DNA of 64,000 nucleotides from Streptomyces sp. 549. GTDB taxonomy: Bacteria > Actinomycetota > Actinomycetes > Streptomycetales > Streptomycetaceae. The notes under the pieces were generated by a model, which saw nothing but the letters and a program-made list of their open reading frames with translations, had not been told where the DNA came from and searched no databases. The stretch is taken from NCBI RefSeq assembly GCF_030124175.1, contig NZ_JASKMT010000005.1:186001-250000 (forward strand), written 5' to 3'. Below, in pieces: positions 46,718-55,436 of this stretch; position 1 is the stretch's first letter; the number at the start of each line of letters is the position of its first letter. The translations under genes were made by a program, and so were the position numbers.

Positions 46718-48187
46718 ATGGCCGAGGGAACCGACACATCCACCACCACCGGGGCCGGTCCGTCCCCCTCGGGCACGGACGGCTATCTGCAGCGCCGAAC
46801 GCTGCGCCGCGGCACCGCCGGCTGGCTGCTGCTGACCGGCCTGGGCGTCGCCTACGTCGTCTCCGGCGACTACGCGGGCTGGAACTTCGGCCTCGCCGAG
46901 GGCGGCTTCGGCGGCCTGGCCATCGCCACCGTGCTGATGGGCCTGATGTACACCTGCCTGGTCTTCTCGCTCGCCGAGCTGTCGTCGGTGCTGCCGACCG
47001 CGGGCGGCGGCTACGGCTTCGCCCGCCGGGCGCTGGGCACCTGGGGTGGCTTCCTGACCGGCACCGCCATCCTGATCGAGTACATCCTCGCTCCCGCCGC
47101 CATCTCGGTGTTCATCGGCGGCTACGTCGAGTCGCTCGGGCTGTTCGGCCTGGAGTCGGGCTGGCCGGTCTACCTCGCGTGCTTCGTCATCTTCATCGGC
47201 GTGCACCTGTGGGGCGTCGGTGAGGCGCTGCGCTTCAGCTTCGTCGTGACCGGCATCGCGGTCATCGCGCTGCTCGTCTTCTCCGCCGCCGCCCTCACCC
47301 ACTTCGACGCCGGTTCGCTGACCGACATCGCCGTCGACTCCGAGGCTCTCGGCTCCAACTCGTGGCTGCCGTACGGGCTGCTGGGTATCTGGGCCGCGTT
47401 CCCGTTCGGCATGTGGTTCTTCCTCGGCATCGAGGGCGTGCCGCTCGCCGCGGAGGAGACCCGCGACCCGGTGCGCACCATGCCCAAGGCGATGGGCCTG
47501 GCCATCGGCATCCTGGTGCTGCTCGCCGTCCTCACCCTGCTGCCGGCGGCCGGGGCCGCGGGCTCCGACGCCATCAAGGACGTGGACAACCCGCTGGTCG
47601 CCGCACTCCAGGCCGCCACCGGCGGCGAACCGACGACGCTCAGCCGCTTCGTCAACTACGCGGGCCTGGCCGGGCTGGTGGCCTCGTTCTTCGCTCTGAT
47701 CTACGCCGGGTCCCGGCAGCTGTTCGCGCTGTCCCGGGCCGGCTACCTGCCGAAGTTCCTCTCCTTGACCAGCCGCCGCAAGGCCCCCTACCTGGGGCTG
47801 CTGGTGCCCGGCGCGATCGGGTTCACCCTGGCCGCGGCGACCGGCGACGGCGCGCTGATGCTGAACATCGCGGTGTTCGGCGCGGCGGTCTCCTACGTGC
47901 TGATGTCGCTGTCGCACATCGTGCTGCGCCGCCGCGAACCCGGCCTGCACCGCCCCTACCGCACTCCCGGCGGCCTGCTGACCTCGTCGGTCGCCTTCGT
48001 CCTGGCCTGCACCGCGGTGGTGGCCACCTTCCTCGTCGACCCGCGGGCGGCAGGCATCGCGTTCCTGCTGTACCTGGTCGCCGTCGGCTACTTCACCTTC
48101 TACTCGCGGCACCGGCTGGTGGCCGCCGCGCCGGAGGAGGAATTCGCCGCTCTGGCGGAGGCCGAGGCAGAGTTGGAACGCGACTGA
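46718..48187 (+). CDS. APC family permease, probable ethanolamine/amine transporter
   Basis: This 489-residue permease has twelve membrane segments and APC signatures (GVAYVVSGDYAGWNFGLAEGG at the start, FFLGIEGVPLAAEET in the middle, with length close to ethanolamine permeases of the Eat type). ATG 46718 follows GGGAG; ATG 46691 is also in frame. Location beside a GlnA4-like ligase and under a shared operator supports uptake of ethanolamine or a related amine; substrate is inferred. Confidence 0.88.
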   Translation: MAEGTDTSTTTGAGPSPSGTDGYLQRRTLRRGTAGWLLLTGLGVAYVVSGDYAGWNFGLAEGGFGGLAIATVLMGLMYTCLVFSLAELSSVLPTAGGGYGFARRALGTWGGFLTGTAILIEYILAPAAISVFIGGYVESLGLFGLESGWPVYLACFVIFIGVHLWGVGEALRFSFVVTGIAVIALLVFSAAALTHFDAGSLTDIAVDSEALGSNSWLPYGLLGIWAAFPFGMWFFLGIEGVPLAAEETRDPVRTMPKAMGLAIGILVLLAVLTLLPAAGAAGSDAIKDVDNPLVAALQAATGGEPTTLSRFVNYAGLAGLVASFFALIYAGSRQLFALSRAGYLPKFLSLTSRRKAPYLGLLVPGAIGFTLAAATGDGALMLNIAVFGAAVSYVLMSLSHIVLRRREPGLHRPYRTPGGLLTSSVAFVLACTAVVATFLVDPRAAGIAFLLYLVAVGYFTFYSRHRLVAAAPEEEFAALAEAEAELERD

Positions 48188-48200
48188 TCCGGAGGTACCC

Positions 48201-48929
48201 GTGTCCACACCCCTTGTCGGAATCACCACCTACCTGGAGGCGTCAGCCCGCTGGGGCGTGTGGGAACTGCCCGCCGCGCTGCTGCCCGCCGGATACCACC
48301 GGCTGGTGCAGCGGGCGGGCGGGCTGGCCGCGATGCTCCCGCCCGACGAGGCGCCCGGCGCCGCCGAGGCGGTGGTGGCCCGGCTCGACGCCCTGGTGGT
48401 GTCCGGCGGCCCCGACGTGGAGCCGGTCCACTACGCCGCCGAGCCGGGCCCGCACACCGGTCCGCCGGCGCGGGAGCGCGACCGGTGGGAGCTGGCCCTC
48501 ATCCGGGCCGCGCTGGACGCCGGGCTGCCGCTGCTGGGCGTCTGCCGCGGCATGCAGCTGCTCAACGTCGCGCTGGGCGGCACGCTCGTCCAGCACGTCG
48601 AGGGGCACGGCGGACCGCCCGGCCGGTTCGCGGCCCATCCGGTGACGGTGGTGGCGGACAGCACGCTCGGCCGGGTCCTGGAGGGCCGGGTGAGCGTGCC
48701 CAGTTACCACCACCAGGCGGTGGATCGGCTGGGGCGCGGTCTGCGGGTGTGCGCGCACGCCGAGGACGGCACCGTGGAGGCGGTAGAGCTGGCCGGCACG
48801 GACCGCTTCGCGGTGGGCGTGCAGTGGCACCCGGAGGCCGGCGACGACCTGCGGGTCATGTCAGCGCTGCTCGCAGCGCGTCGCCCAGCACGGCCGGAGC
48901 CCGTACCAGCGACGGGCCGTACCAGGTGA
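48201..48929 (+). CDS. Gamma-glutamyl hydrolase (PuuD-like class I amidotransferase)
   Basis: This 242-residue class I glutamine-amidotransferase-fold enzyme has the nucleophile Cys in LLGVCRGMQLLN and the His-Glu pair in GVQWHPEAGDD. It is a PuuD-type gamma-glutamyl-GABA hydrolase relative. In this cluster it would hydrolyse the gamma-glutamyl acid, releasing glutamate and, if ethanolamine is the substrate, glycine. GTG 48201 follows GGAGG, 13 bp after the permease stop. Its last 74 bp overlap the convergent metal-receptor gene. Confidence 0.88.
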   Translation: MSTPLVGITTYLEASARWGVWELPAALLPAGYHRLVQRAGGLAAMLPPDEAPGAAEAVVARLDALVVSGGPDVEPVHYAAEPGPHTGPPARERDRWELALIRAALDAGLPLLGVCRGMQLLNVALGGTLVQHVEGHGGPPGRFAAHPVTVVADSTLGRVLEGRVSVPSYHHQAVDRLGRGLRVCAHAEDGTVEAVELAGTDRFAVGVQWHPEAGDDLRVMSALLAARRPARPEPVPATGRTR

Positions 48930-49554
48930 GGTGACGTCCGTCGACCAGCGCGCAGGGCAGCCCGGGGAACGCCTCCGGGCCGTCCTCCGCGGTGAAGCGG
49001 TACGGCTCGTCCGGCAGCACCACCAGGTCCGCCCCGCAGCCGTTCAGCTCGGCGAGCGGCAGCGCCGGGTAGCGCTCGGGGTGGTCCTGCCACACGTTGG
49101 CCACCCCGAGCCGGGCGAGCACGTCGGCGGCGAAGGTGTCCCGGCCAAGCACCATCCACGGACGGCGCCACACCGGCACCACCGCGCGTACGGGGGCCGC
49201 CGGCCGCACGTCCCGCCAGGCCGCGCGGGCCTCGTCCAGCCAGCGCGGCCGGGGCAGGCCGCAGCCGCGGGTCAGCACCCGGTCCAGCTCGGTGAAACCC
49301 TCGTCGAGGGTGCGGATGCGGGTGACCAGCACCTCCAGTCCGGCCGCGCGCAGCGCGTCCAGGTCGGCGGGCCGGTTCTCCTCCTCGTTGGCGAGGACGA
49401 GGTCGGGGGCCAGCCGAACGATCCGCTCCACGGCCGGGTTCTTGGTACCGCCGACGCGGGTCGCGTCCAGGCCGGCGGGGTGGCTGCACCAGTCGGTGGC
49501 CCCCACCAGCAGGCCGGGCCCGGTCTCGGCGACCGCCTCCGTCAGGGACGGCAC
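48856..49554 (-). CDS. Helical-backbone metal receptor, N-terminus cut by nonsense codon
   Basis: The 232-residue frame matches BtuF/FepB-like periplasmic-binding proteins of the helical-backbone type (PSLTEAVAETGPGLLVGATDWCSHPAG, ERIVRLAPDLVLANEEEN). The natural start appears to be GTG 49581, overlapping the ABC ATPase stop, reading V-S-A-P-R-V-V; codon 8 is then TAG (49558-49560) where relatives have Ser (TCG) before LVPSLTEA. Translation could restart at GTG 49554, losing nine residues. It has no lipoprotein or export signal in either form, so it may be cytoplasmic. It is last in the iron ABC operon. Confidence 0.75.
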   Translation of the reverse strand: MPSLTEAVAETGPGLLVGATDWCSHPAGLDATRVGGTKNPAVERIVRLAPDLVLANEEENRPADLDALRAAGLEVLVTRIRTLDEGFTELDRVLTRGCGLPRPRWLDEARAAWRDVRPAAPVRAVVPVWRRPWMVLGRDTFAADVLARLGVANVWQDHPERYPALPLAELNGCGADLVVLPDEPYRFTAEDGPEAFPGLPCALVDGRHLTWYGPSLVRAPAVLGDALRAALT

Positions 49555-49577
49555 CAGCTAGACGACCCGCGGCGCAC

Positions 49578-50642
49578 TCACGCGGCCGGTTCCGGCTCGG
49601 CGTGCAGCGTGCCCGCCCCGGTGACGCTGATGCCGGTGGTGTCGCCCGGGCGCAGCGCGACCGGGCCGGGGTGCCGCACGTCGACCGTGCCGGGCACACC
49701 CTCGACGGCCACCGACACCAGCGCGTCGTGGCCGTAGAAGCACACGTCGCGGACCGTGCCGCGGGCCGCGGCCCCGTCCGGCCCGGTAAGCGCCAGCTGC
49801 TCCGGTCGCAGCACCACGGTGCCGCTGAGTCGCGACCCCGCACCGCCGGTGAGCGGCACCCGGCCCAGCGCGGTGGCCGCCGTCTTGCCCTCGACCCTTC
49901 CCGCGAGCAGCACGGCGTCGCCCACGAAGGACGCCACCCAGGTGTCGGCCGGCTGCCGGTAGACCTCCTCGGGAGTGCCGCACTGCGTCACCCGGCCGCG
50001 GCGGACCACCGCGACCAGGTCGGCGGTGGACAGGGCCTCCTGCTGGTCGTGGGTGACCATGACGGCGGTGGCACCGGCAGCCCGCAGGGCGGCGCGCACG
50101 TCCGCCCGCAGGCCCGCCCGGAGCGCGCTGTCGAGCGCGTTGAACGGCTCGTCCAGCAGCACCAGCGCCGGGCTGGGCGCCAGTGCGCGGGCGAGTGCCA
50201 CCCGCTGCTGCTGGCCGCCGGAGAGTTCGTGCGGCATGCGGTGCCCGTAGCCGCCCAGCCCCACCAGCTCCAGCATCTCCTCGGTGCGGGCGGCGCGTGC
50301 GGCGCGGGAGGTGTGCGAGCGCCCGGTGAGGCCGAAGGCGACGTTGCGGGCGGTGCTCAGGTGCGGGAACAGCGCGCCCTCCTGCGCGACGATGCCGATG
50401 CTGCGGCGCTCCGGCGGCAGGTTCACGCCGGGCCCGCACACGACGCGGTCGCCGACGGTGACGGTGCCGGCGTCCGGGCGCAGGAAGCCGGCCACGACCC
50501 GCAGCAGCGTGGTCTTGCCGCAGCCGGACGGGCCGAGCACGGCCGCGAGCCGCCCGGCGGGCACGGTGAGGTCGAGGCCGTCGAGCACGGCGGGGCCGGG
50601 CCCGTAGGACTTGCGCAGCGCGCTGATCCGCAGAGCGGTCAC
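49578..50642 (-). CDS. Iron(III) ABC transporter ATPase
   Basis: This 354-residue FbpC/PotA-type ATPase has Walker A GPSGCGKTT (near residue 40), Q-loop, signature LSGGQQQRVALARAL, Walker B LVLLDEP and the switch His in VTHDQQEA. The C-terminal TOBE domain begins near residue 240. It powers the permease encoded immediately upstream, with a 4-bp overlap (GTGA at 50639-50642). Confidence 0.93.
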   Translation of the reverse strand: MTALRISALRKSYGPGPAVLDGLDLTVPAGRLAAVLGPSGCGKTTLLRVVAGFLRPDAGTVTVGDRVVCGPGVNLPPERRSIGIVAQEGALFPHLSTARNVAFGLTGRSHTSRAARAARTEEMLELVGLGGYGHRMPHELSGGQQQRVALARALAPSPALVLLDEPFNALDSALRAGLRADVRAALRAAGATAVMVTHDQQEALSTADLVAVVRRGRVTQCGTPEEVYRQPADTWVASFVGDAVLLAGRVEGKTAATALGRVPLTGGAGSRLSGTVVLRPEQLALTGPDGAAARGTVRDVCFYGHDALVSVAVEGVPGTVDVRHPGPVALRPGDTTGISVTGAGTLHAEPEPAA

Positions 50643-52201
50643 GGGCGGTGCCTCCCCAGGAGATAGGCCGGAACGGCGGCGATGAGGACGAGCGCGGCGG
50701 CGTAGGGCGCGGCGCCCGCGTAGGCGGACAGTGCGGTCTGCGACCACAGGCGGGTGGCGAGGGTGTCCATGCCGGTCGGCCGCAGCAGCAGTGTCGCCGG
50801 CAGCTCCTTCATGATGACCACGAAGGTGAGGGCGGCGCCGGCGGCGACCCCGGGCGCGGCCAGCGGCACGGTGATCTCGCGCAGTACCCGCAGCGGAGAG
50901 CGGCCCAGCGAGCGGGCGACGTCCTCCAGCACCGGCGGCGCCTGGAGCACCGCGGCACGGGTGGCGCCCACCGCGAGCGGCAGGAAGAGCACCGCGTAGG
51001 CGGCGAGAAGCAGCGGCAGCTGCTGGTAGAGCGGGTAGGCGTAGCGCACCGAGAAGAAGACCAGCGCCAGGGCGACGGTGATGCCGGGCAGGGCGTGCCC
51101 GGCGTAGGCGGCCTGCTCCAGCAGTTGTGCGGTCCGGCCGCGGTAGCGGGCGGCGATCACCCCGACGGGCAGGGCGAGCGCGGTGGTCAGGGCTGCACCG
51201 GCGGCAGCCACGGTGACGGTGTTGAGCGCGGTCTCCAGCAGGCGGGGCGCGTCCCAGGTGGCGGTGTTGCCGACCGCGATCCAGTAGCCGAGCGTGGCGA
51301 GCGGGAAGCCGACGGCCGCCGCCGCGACGGTGCCGCACCACAGCTGTGCGGGCAGCGCGTGCCGGCCGAGCGGCACCCGGAGGGGCGGGCGGGAGGTGCC
51401 GCGCCCGGTGCGGGAGTGCCCGGCCCGCCCCCTGGTGCGGACCTCCGCCAGTACCAGGGTGATGGTCAGGGCCACCAGCACGCAGCCGAGCACCGCTGCG
51501 GGGGTGCGGTCGAAACTGGCCCGGTAGGAAGTGTGGACGGCCCGGGTGAACGTCTCGTACCGCATGATCGACACGGCGCCGAAGTCGGAGAGCACGTAGA
51601 GGGCCACCAGCAGTCCGCCGCCCGCTGCGGCCGGGCGCAGCTGCGGCAGGGTGACCCGCCGGAACGTCTGCCAGGGGCCGTTCCCGAGGGAGCGGGCGGC
51701 CTCCTCCTGCTCGGGGTCGATGCCGCGCAGCGTGGCGGCCACCGGCAGGTAGACGTAGGGGAAGCAGGCCAGGGTGAGTACCAGGGCCGCGCCGGTGAAG
51801 CCCGCCAGTCCGGGCAGCGCGGACACCCAGGCGAAGGCCGCGACATAGCTGGGGACGGCGAGCGGCAGCGTCGCCAGCACCGCCCACAGGCGCAGTCCGG
51901 GCAGCCGGGTGCGCACCGTCAGCCAGGCGAGCGAGACCCCCAGCAGCAGGCAGCCCGCGACGACCACGGCGGCCAGGCCGGTGCTGCGGGCCAGCAGTTC
52001 CAGGGTGCGCTGGTCGGCGGCGATGTCCCAGGCGTAGCCGGGCCCGTGCTCCAGGGCGCGGACGCCGAGGTAGCCCAGCGGCAGCAGGGCCAGGGCCGCG
52101 GCCAGCGCCGCCGGCACGGCGAGCACGGCCGGGGGCCTGCGCCTGCCGCGCCGGTGCCCGGCCGGCGCTTGCGCGCCGGCCGGGCGGGTGGTGGTGCTCA
52201 T
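50639..52201 (-). CDS. Iron(III) ABC transporter permease (fused two-domain)
   Basis: This 520-residue FbpB-like permease contains two copies of the binding-protein-dependent permease domain, each with about six helices and an EAA loop (EEAARSLGNGPWQTFRRVTLPQL and LEDVARSLGRSPLRVLREITVPL). The fused form is typical of Fe(III) transporters. ATG 52201 lies 6 bp from the end of the binding-protein gene. Confidence 0.92.
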   Translation of the reverse strand: MSTTTRPAGAQAPAGHRRGRRRPPAVLAVPAALAAALALLPLGYLGVRALEHGPGYAWDIAADQRTLELLARSTGLAAVVVAGCLLLGVSLAWLTVRTRLPGLRLWAVLATLPLAVPSYVAAFAWVSALPGLAGFTGAALVLTLACFPYVYLPVAATLRGIDPEQEEAARSLGNGPWQTFRRVTLPQLRPAAAGGGLLVALYVLSDFGAVSIMRYETFTRAVHTSYRASFDRTPAAVLGCVLVALTITLVLAEVRTRGRAGHSRTGRGTSRPPLRVPLGRHALPAQLWCGTVAAAAVGFPLATLGYWIAVGNTATWDAPRLLETALNTVTVAAAGAALTTALALPVGVIAARYRGRTAQLLEQAAYAGHALPGITVALALVFFSVRYAYPLYQQLPLLLAAYAVLFLPLAVGATRAAVLQAPPVLEDVARSLGRSPLRVLREITVPLAAPGVAAGAALTFVVIMKELPATLLLRPTGMDTLATRLWSQTALSAYAGAAPYAAALVLIAAVPAYLLGRHRP

Positions 52202-52207
52202 TCCGGG

Positions 52208-53266
52208 TCAGACCATTCCGACGTCTTTGAGCATCTCCAACGTCTGCTCGAGCGAGTCGAGTTCGGTCAGGTCGATGTCCGGTCCCTTGAGGGTGTCCAG
52301 GGCGGGCAGGCCCTCGACCGGGCTCTCGACTCCGCTCGCCAGCGGGTACTCCTTCGTCTGCTCGGCGAAGTAGGTCTGGCCCTCCTTCGACAGGAGGAAG
52401 TCGGCCGCCTTGCGTGCGGTCTCGCTCTGGTCGCCCTGCAGCACGCCGACACCGGCGACGTTGACCAGCGCCCCGGGGTCGCCGGCGCGCAGGAACTTCA
52501 GTGCGGAGTTGAGCTTGTCCTCGCCGACCTCGGAGGCCTTCTCGTACCAGTAGTAGTGGTTGATCAGCCCGAGGGAGACCTCGCCGGCGTCCACGGCGTC
52601 GCGCACGGCGCCGTTCTTCTCGTACGGCTTGGCGTCGTTGGCCTTGAGGTCGGTCAGCCACTTGCGGGTGCGGTCCTCACCCTCGGAGACCCTCATGGCG
52701 GTGACGAAGGCGTGGAAGGAGGCGTTGGTCGGGGCGTAGCCCACCTTGCCCTTCCACTCCGGCTTGGTGAGGTCCAGGACGCTGTCGGGGACCTCGTCCG
52801 TCTCGACCTGGTCGGTGTTGTAGATGAGGACGCGGGACCGGCCGGAGACGCCGACCCAGTCGCCCTTGCCGCCGCGGTAGGTGGAGTCGACCTTGTCGAG
52901 GGACTTCTGCGGCAGCTTCTCCAGCATTCCGGCCTTGGACAGCGCACCGAGCGCGCCGGCGTCCTGGGCGAAGAACAGCCCGGCCTTGGTGCGGTCGCCC
53001 TCTTCGAGGATCTGCGCGGCGAGTTCGGCGCTGTCGCCGTACCGGACCTCGACGTCGGTGCCGGTGGCCTTCTCCAGTTGCTCCAGCAGCGGCGCCACGA
53101 GTTCCTCGTCCCGGCCGGAGTAGACGACCAGTCGGGACGTCCCACCGTCGGTCGCGGAGGTGCCGGCGGACTTGTCGGAACTGTCGTTCCCGCAGGCGGC
53201 GGTGGCGGGCAGCAGCACCGCCACCGCGGCGAGCGCCGCGAGCCGTGGTGCGGACTTCTGTCGCAT
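52208..53266 (-). CDS. Iron(III) ABC transporter substrate-binding lipoprotein
   Basis: This 352-residue lipoprotein has a signal peptide ending in the lipobox LPATAAC (Cys near residue 25). The mature part is an FbpA/FutA-like class D binding protein: VVYSGRDEELVAPLLEQLEK, the Fe-ligand Tyr pair in LINHYYWYE, and LLSKEGQTYFAEQTKEYPLA. ATG 53266 is set by the signal. It heads the transporter operon and is preceded by an iron box. Confidence 0.93.
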   Translation of the reverse strand: MRQKSAPRLAALAAVAVLLPATAACGNDSSDKSAGTSATDGGTSRLVVYSGRDEELVAPLLEQLEKATGTDVEVRYGDSAELAAQILEEGDRTKAGLFFAQDAGALGALSKAGMLEKLPQKSLDKVDSTYRGGKGDWVGVSGRSRVLIYNTDQVETDEVPDSVLDLTKPEWKGKVGYAPTNASFHAFVTAMRVSEGEDRTRKWLTDLKANDAKPYEKNGAVRDAVDAGEVSLGLINHYYWYEKASEVGEDKLNSALKFLRAGDPGALVNVAGVGVLQGDQSETARKAADFLLSKEGQTYFAEQTKEYPLASGVESPVEGLPALDTLKGPDIDLTELDSLEQTLEMLKDVGMV

Positions 53267-53350
53267 CTGGGTGCCTTTCCGTCTGCCCGCCGTGCCGGAC
53301 ACGGGACTGCGGTCCGGCGGGCGGGAGGGTTCTCATTGAGCACCCTATGG

Positions 53351-53370
53351 TTAAGGTAATCCTTACCTAA
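53351..53370 (-). promoter_or_regulatory. Iron box (DmdR/IdeR-type) of the ABC operon
   Basis: On the minus strand TTAGGTAAGGATTACCTTAA is a near-perfect palindrome that matches the 19-bp DtxR/IdeR/DmdR consensus (TTAGGTTAGGCTAACCTAA). It lies 85-104 bp before the binding-protein ATG and predicts repression when iron is sufficient. Confidence 0.88.
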
Positions 53371-53447
53371 GTGTCAACACGGGGCAAAAATCGTGCTGTC
53401 CCCGTGACGTGTGTGAGCCGCCGCACAACCCGCCGCACAACCGTGCG

Positions 53448-53477
53448 CCCCGGCGCCGACCGGGGTCGGCGCCGGGG
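53448..53477 (-). terminator. BCCT terminator, 13-bp perfect hairpin
   Basis: Arms 53448-53460 and 53465-53477 pair exactly around a 4-base loop, 52 bp past the BCCT stop. Confidence 0.75.
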
Positions 53478-53528
53478 GCGCGTGCCTCACGTACCTGTCT
53501 GCGAGGGCGCCTGCGAACGTGCCTGCCG

Positions 53529-55274
53529 TCAGGGCTTCTTGCCCAGCGTGACCGGCTTGCCGTCGGCGTCTCCGCCGCCGCGTCCGCCACCCTCGGAGGA
53601 GGCGGACCCGTTCTCCAGGCCCTCCTCGATGGCGGCGACCGCCTGGTCCACGATGCGCTCGTGCTGCCTGCGGCGGCGAGCCGCCAGAAAGGCCTGCCGC
53701 TCCTGGTGGAAGGACTTCAGGGTCGCCACGCACATCCCGATCATGACCACGCTGAACGGCAGCGCGATGATGATCGCCATGGTCTGGAGCGTGGTCAGCG
53801 CGTCGCCTCCGGTGCCGCTGGCGACCAGCAGCGCGATGGCGACCAGTCCCTCCGCGGCGGCCCAGAAGACCCGGCTCCACACCGGCGGCTCCGGGTCGCC
53901 GCCGGAGGCGAGCATGTCCACCACGTAGGAGCCGGAGTCGGAGGAGGTCACGAAGAACAGCACGATCAGCAGAATCGTCACGCCGGCGAAGAAGGTCCCG
54001 CCGGGCAGGGTGCCGAGCAGCTGGAACAGCGCGCTGTCGGTGACCACCGATCCGTCCTCGCCGACGATCCCGCCGTCCTGGAACATCTCGTTGTACAGGC
54101 CGCTGCCGCCGAAGACCGAGAACCAGAAGAAGGTCAGAAGGGTCGGCACCAGCAGCACGCCGCACACGAACTCGCGCACGGTCCGGCCGCGCGAGATACG
54201 GGCGATGAAGATACCGACGAAGGGGGCCCAGGAGATCCACCAGCCCCAGTAGAAGACCGTCCAGCCGTTGACCCAGTCGGTTCCCTCCTGGCCCTGCGAG
54301 GCGCCGGTGTCGAAGCTGAGACCGAGGATGTTCTGCAGGTACGCGCCGATGTTCTCCACGAAGTCGCCGAGGATGAACAGCGTGGGGCCGGCGATCAGCA
54401 CGAAGAGCATGATCAGCGCGGCCAGGCCCATGTTGATGTTGGACAGCCACTTGATGCCCTTGCCGATGCCCGTCACCACGGACACGGTGGCGATCAGGGT
54501 GATGCCGATGATCAGCGCCACCTGGAGTCCCTTGCCGGGTGAGTCGACCCAGCCGTTGAACTCCATGCCCGCGGCGATCTGCATGACACCGAAGCCGAGT
54601 GAGGTGGCCACACCGAAAACGGTTCCGACGACGGCGACCACGTCGATCAGGTCACCCCACCGGCCCCTGATCCGGTCGCCGAGGATCGGCTCCAGCGCCC
54701 AGCGGATGGACACCGGGCGCCCCTTGCGGTGCACCGCGTAGGCGACGGCCAGGCCGACGACGACGTAGATGGCCCACGGGTGGATTCCCCAGTGCAGGAA
54801 CGTCTGCACCATGGCGAATTCGGCCCGCTCGGCCTCTCCGGTACCCACTCCCGGCTTCGGGCTGCCGTAAAAGCTCAAGGGCTCGGCGACGCCCCAGAAG
54901 ACCAGGCCGATGCCCATTCCGGCGGCGAAGAGCATCGACAGCCAGGACCCGAGGCCGAACTCCGGCTTCTCGTCGTCCTTACCGAGCTTGATGTCACCGA
55001 AACGGCCGACGCCGACCCACAGCGCGAATACCACGAACAGCGAGACAAGAATGATGTAGTACCAGCTGAGACCGCCGATGACCTCGCTGTTGACCGTGCT
55101 GACCGTGTTCTTCGCCGACTCCCGGAAGACGACGGCCCACAGGACGAAAGCGAGGATGACAAGAGCGGCAGGATAGAAGACACGCGGTGCGATCGACGGC
55201 TTGCGCGCCGCCATGGGTTGTCGGGGGGTATCCGGAGTGTCACTCGGCGCGTTTGCTGGCTGCTTCGCGGGCAC
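53529..55274 (-). CDS. BCCT family betaine/choline/carnitine transporter
   Basis: This 581-residue transporter has twelve membrane segments and the BCCT motifs MGIGLVFWGVAEP and TVFYWGWWISWAPFVGIFIAR (part). It moves glycine betaine, choline or similar quaternary amines with sodium or protons. A long Gly/Ser/Arg-rich C-terminal tail (from about residue 525) may sense osmotic stress, as in BetP. GTG 55274 is chosen for GAAGGAAG upstream. It is divergent from the exonuclease gene. Confidence 0.92.
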   Translation of the reverse strand: MPAKQPANAPSDTPDTPRQPMAARKPSIAPRVFYPAALVILAFVLWAVVFRESAKNTVSTVNSEVIGGLSWYYIILVSLFVVFALWVGVGRFGDIKLGKDDEKPEFGLGSWLSMLFAAGMGIGLVFWGVAEPLSFYGSPKPGVGTGEAERAEFAMVQTFLHWGIHPWAIYVVVGLAVAYAVHRKGRPVSIRWALEPILGDRIRGRWGDLIDVVAVVGTVFGVATSLGFGVMQIAAGMEFNGWVDSPGKGLQVALIIGITLIATVSVVTGIGKGIKWLSNINMGLAALIMLFVLIAGPTLFILGDFVENIGAYLQNILGLSFDTGASQGQEGTDWVNGWTVFYWGWWISWAPFVGIFIARISRGRTVREFVCGVLLVPTLLTFFWFSVFGGSGLYNEMFQDGGIVGEDGSVVTDSALFQLLGTLPGGTFFAGVTILLIVLFFVTSSDSGSYVVDMLASGGDPEPPVWSRVFWAAAEGLVAIALLVASGTGGDALTTLQTMAIIIALPFSVVMIGMCVATLKSFHQERQAFLAARRRRQHERIVDQAVAAIEEGLENGSASSEGGGRGGGDADGKPVTLGKKP

Positions 55275-55436
55275 GTGCGGCTTCCTTCTCTTTCGAGGGC
55301 AGGCGACTGGCAAGCTGGGGGCTCACGCCCCGAGTGGCCATGCCTGCCCCCAAATTATGAACCCACGCGTCACGAACTCGCATCCGGCGATCCGCCGCAG
55401 GGCCCGGCGGCAGCCGGGGTGCGGCATGATCGGAGG

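Noticed and set aside
50648..53359. A plus-strand frame of about 900 codons across the iron ABC operon
   Set aside because: The minus-strand ABC genes carry Walker, EAA and lipobox motifs; the plus frame has none.
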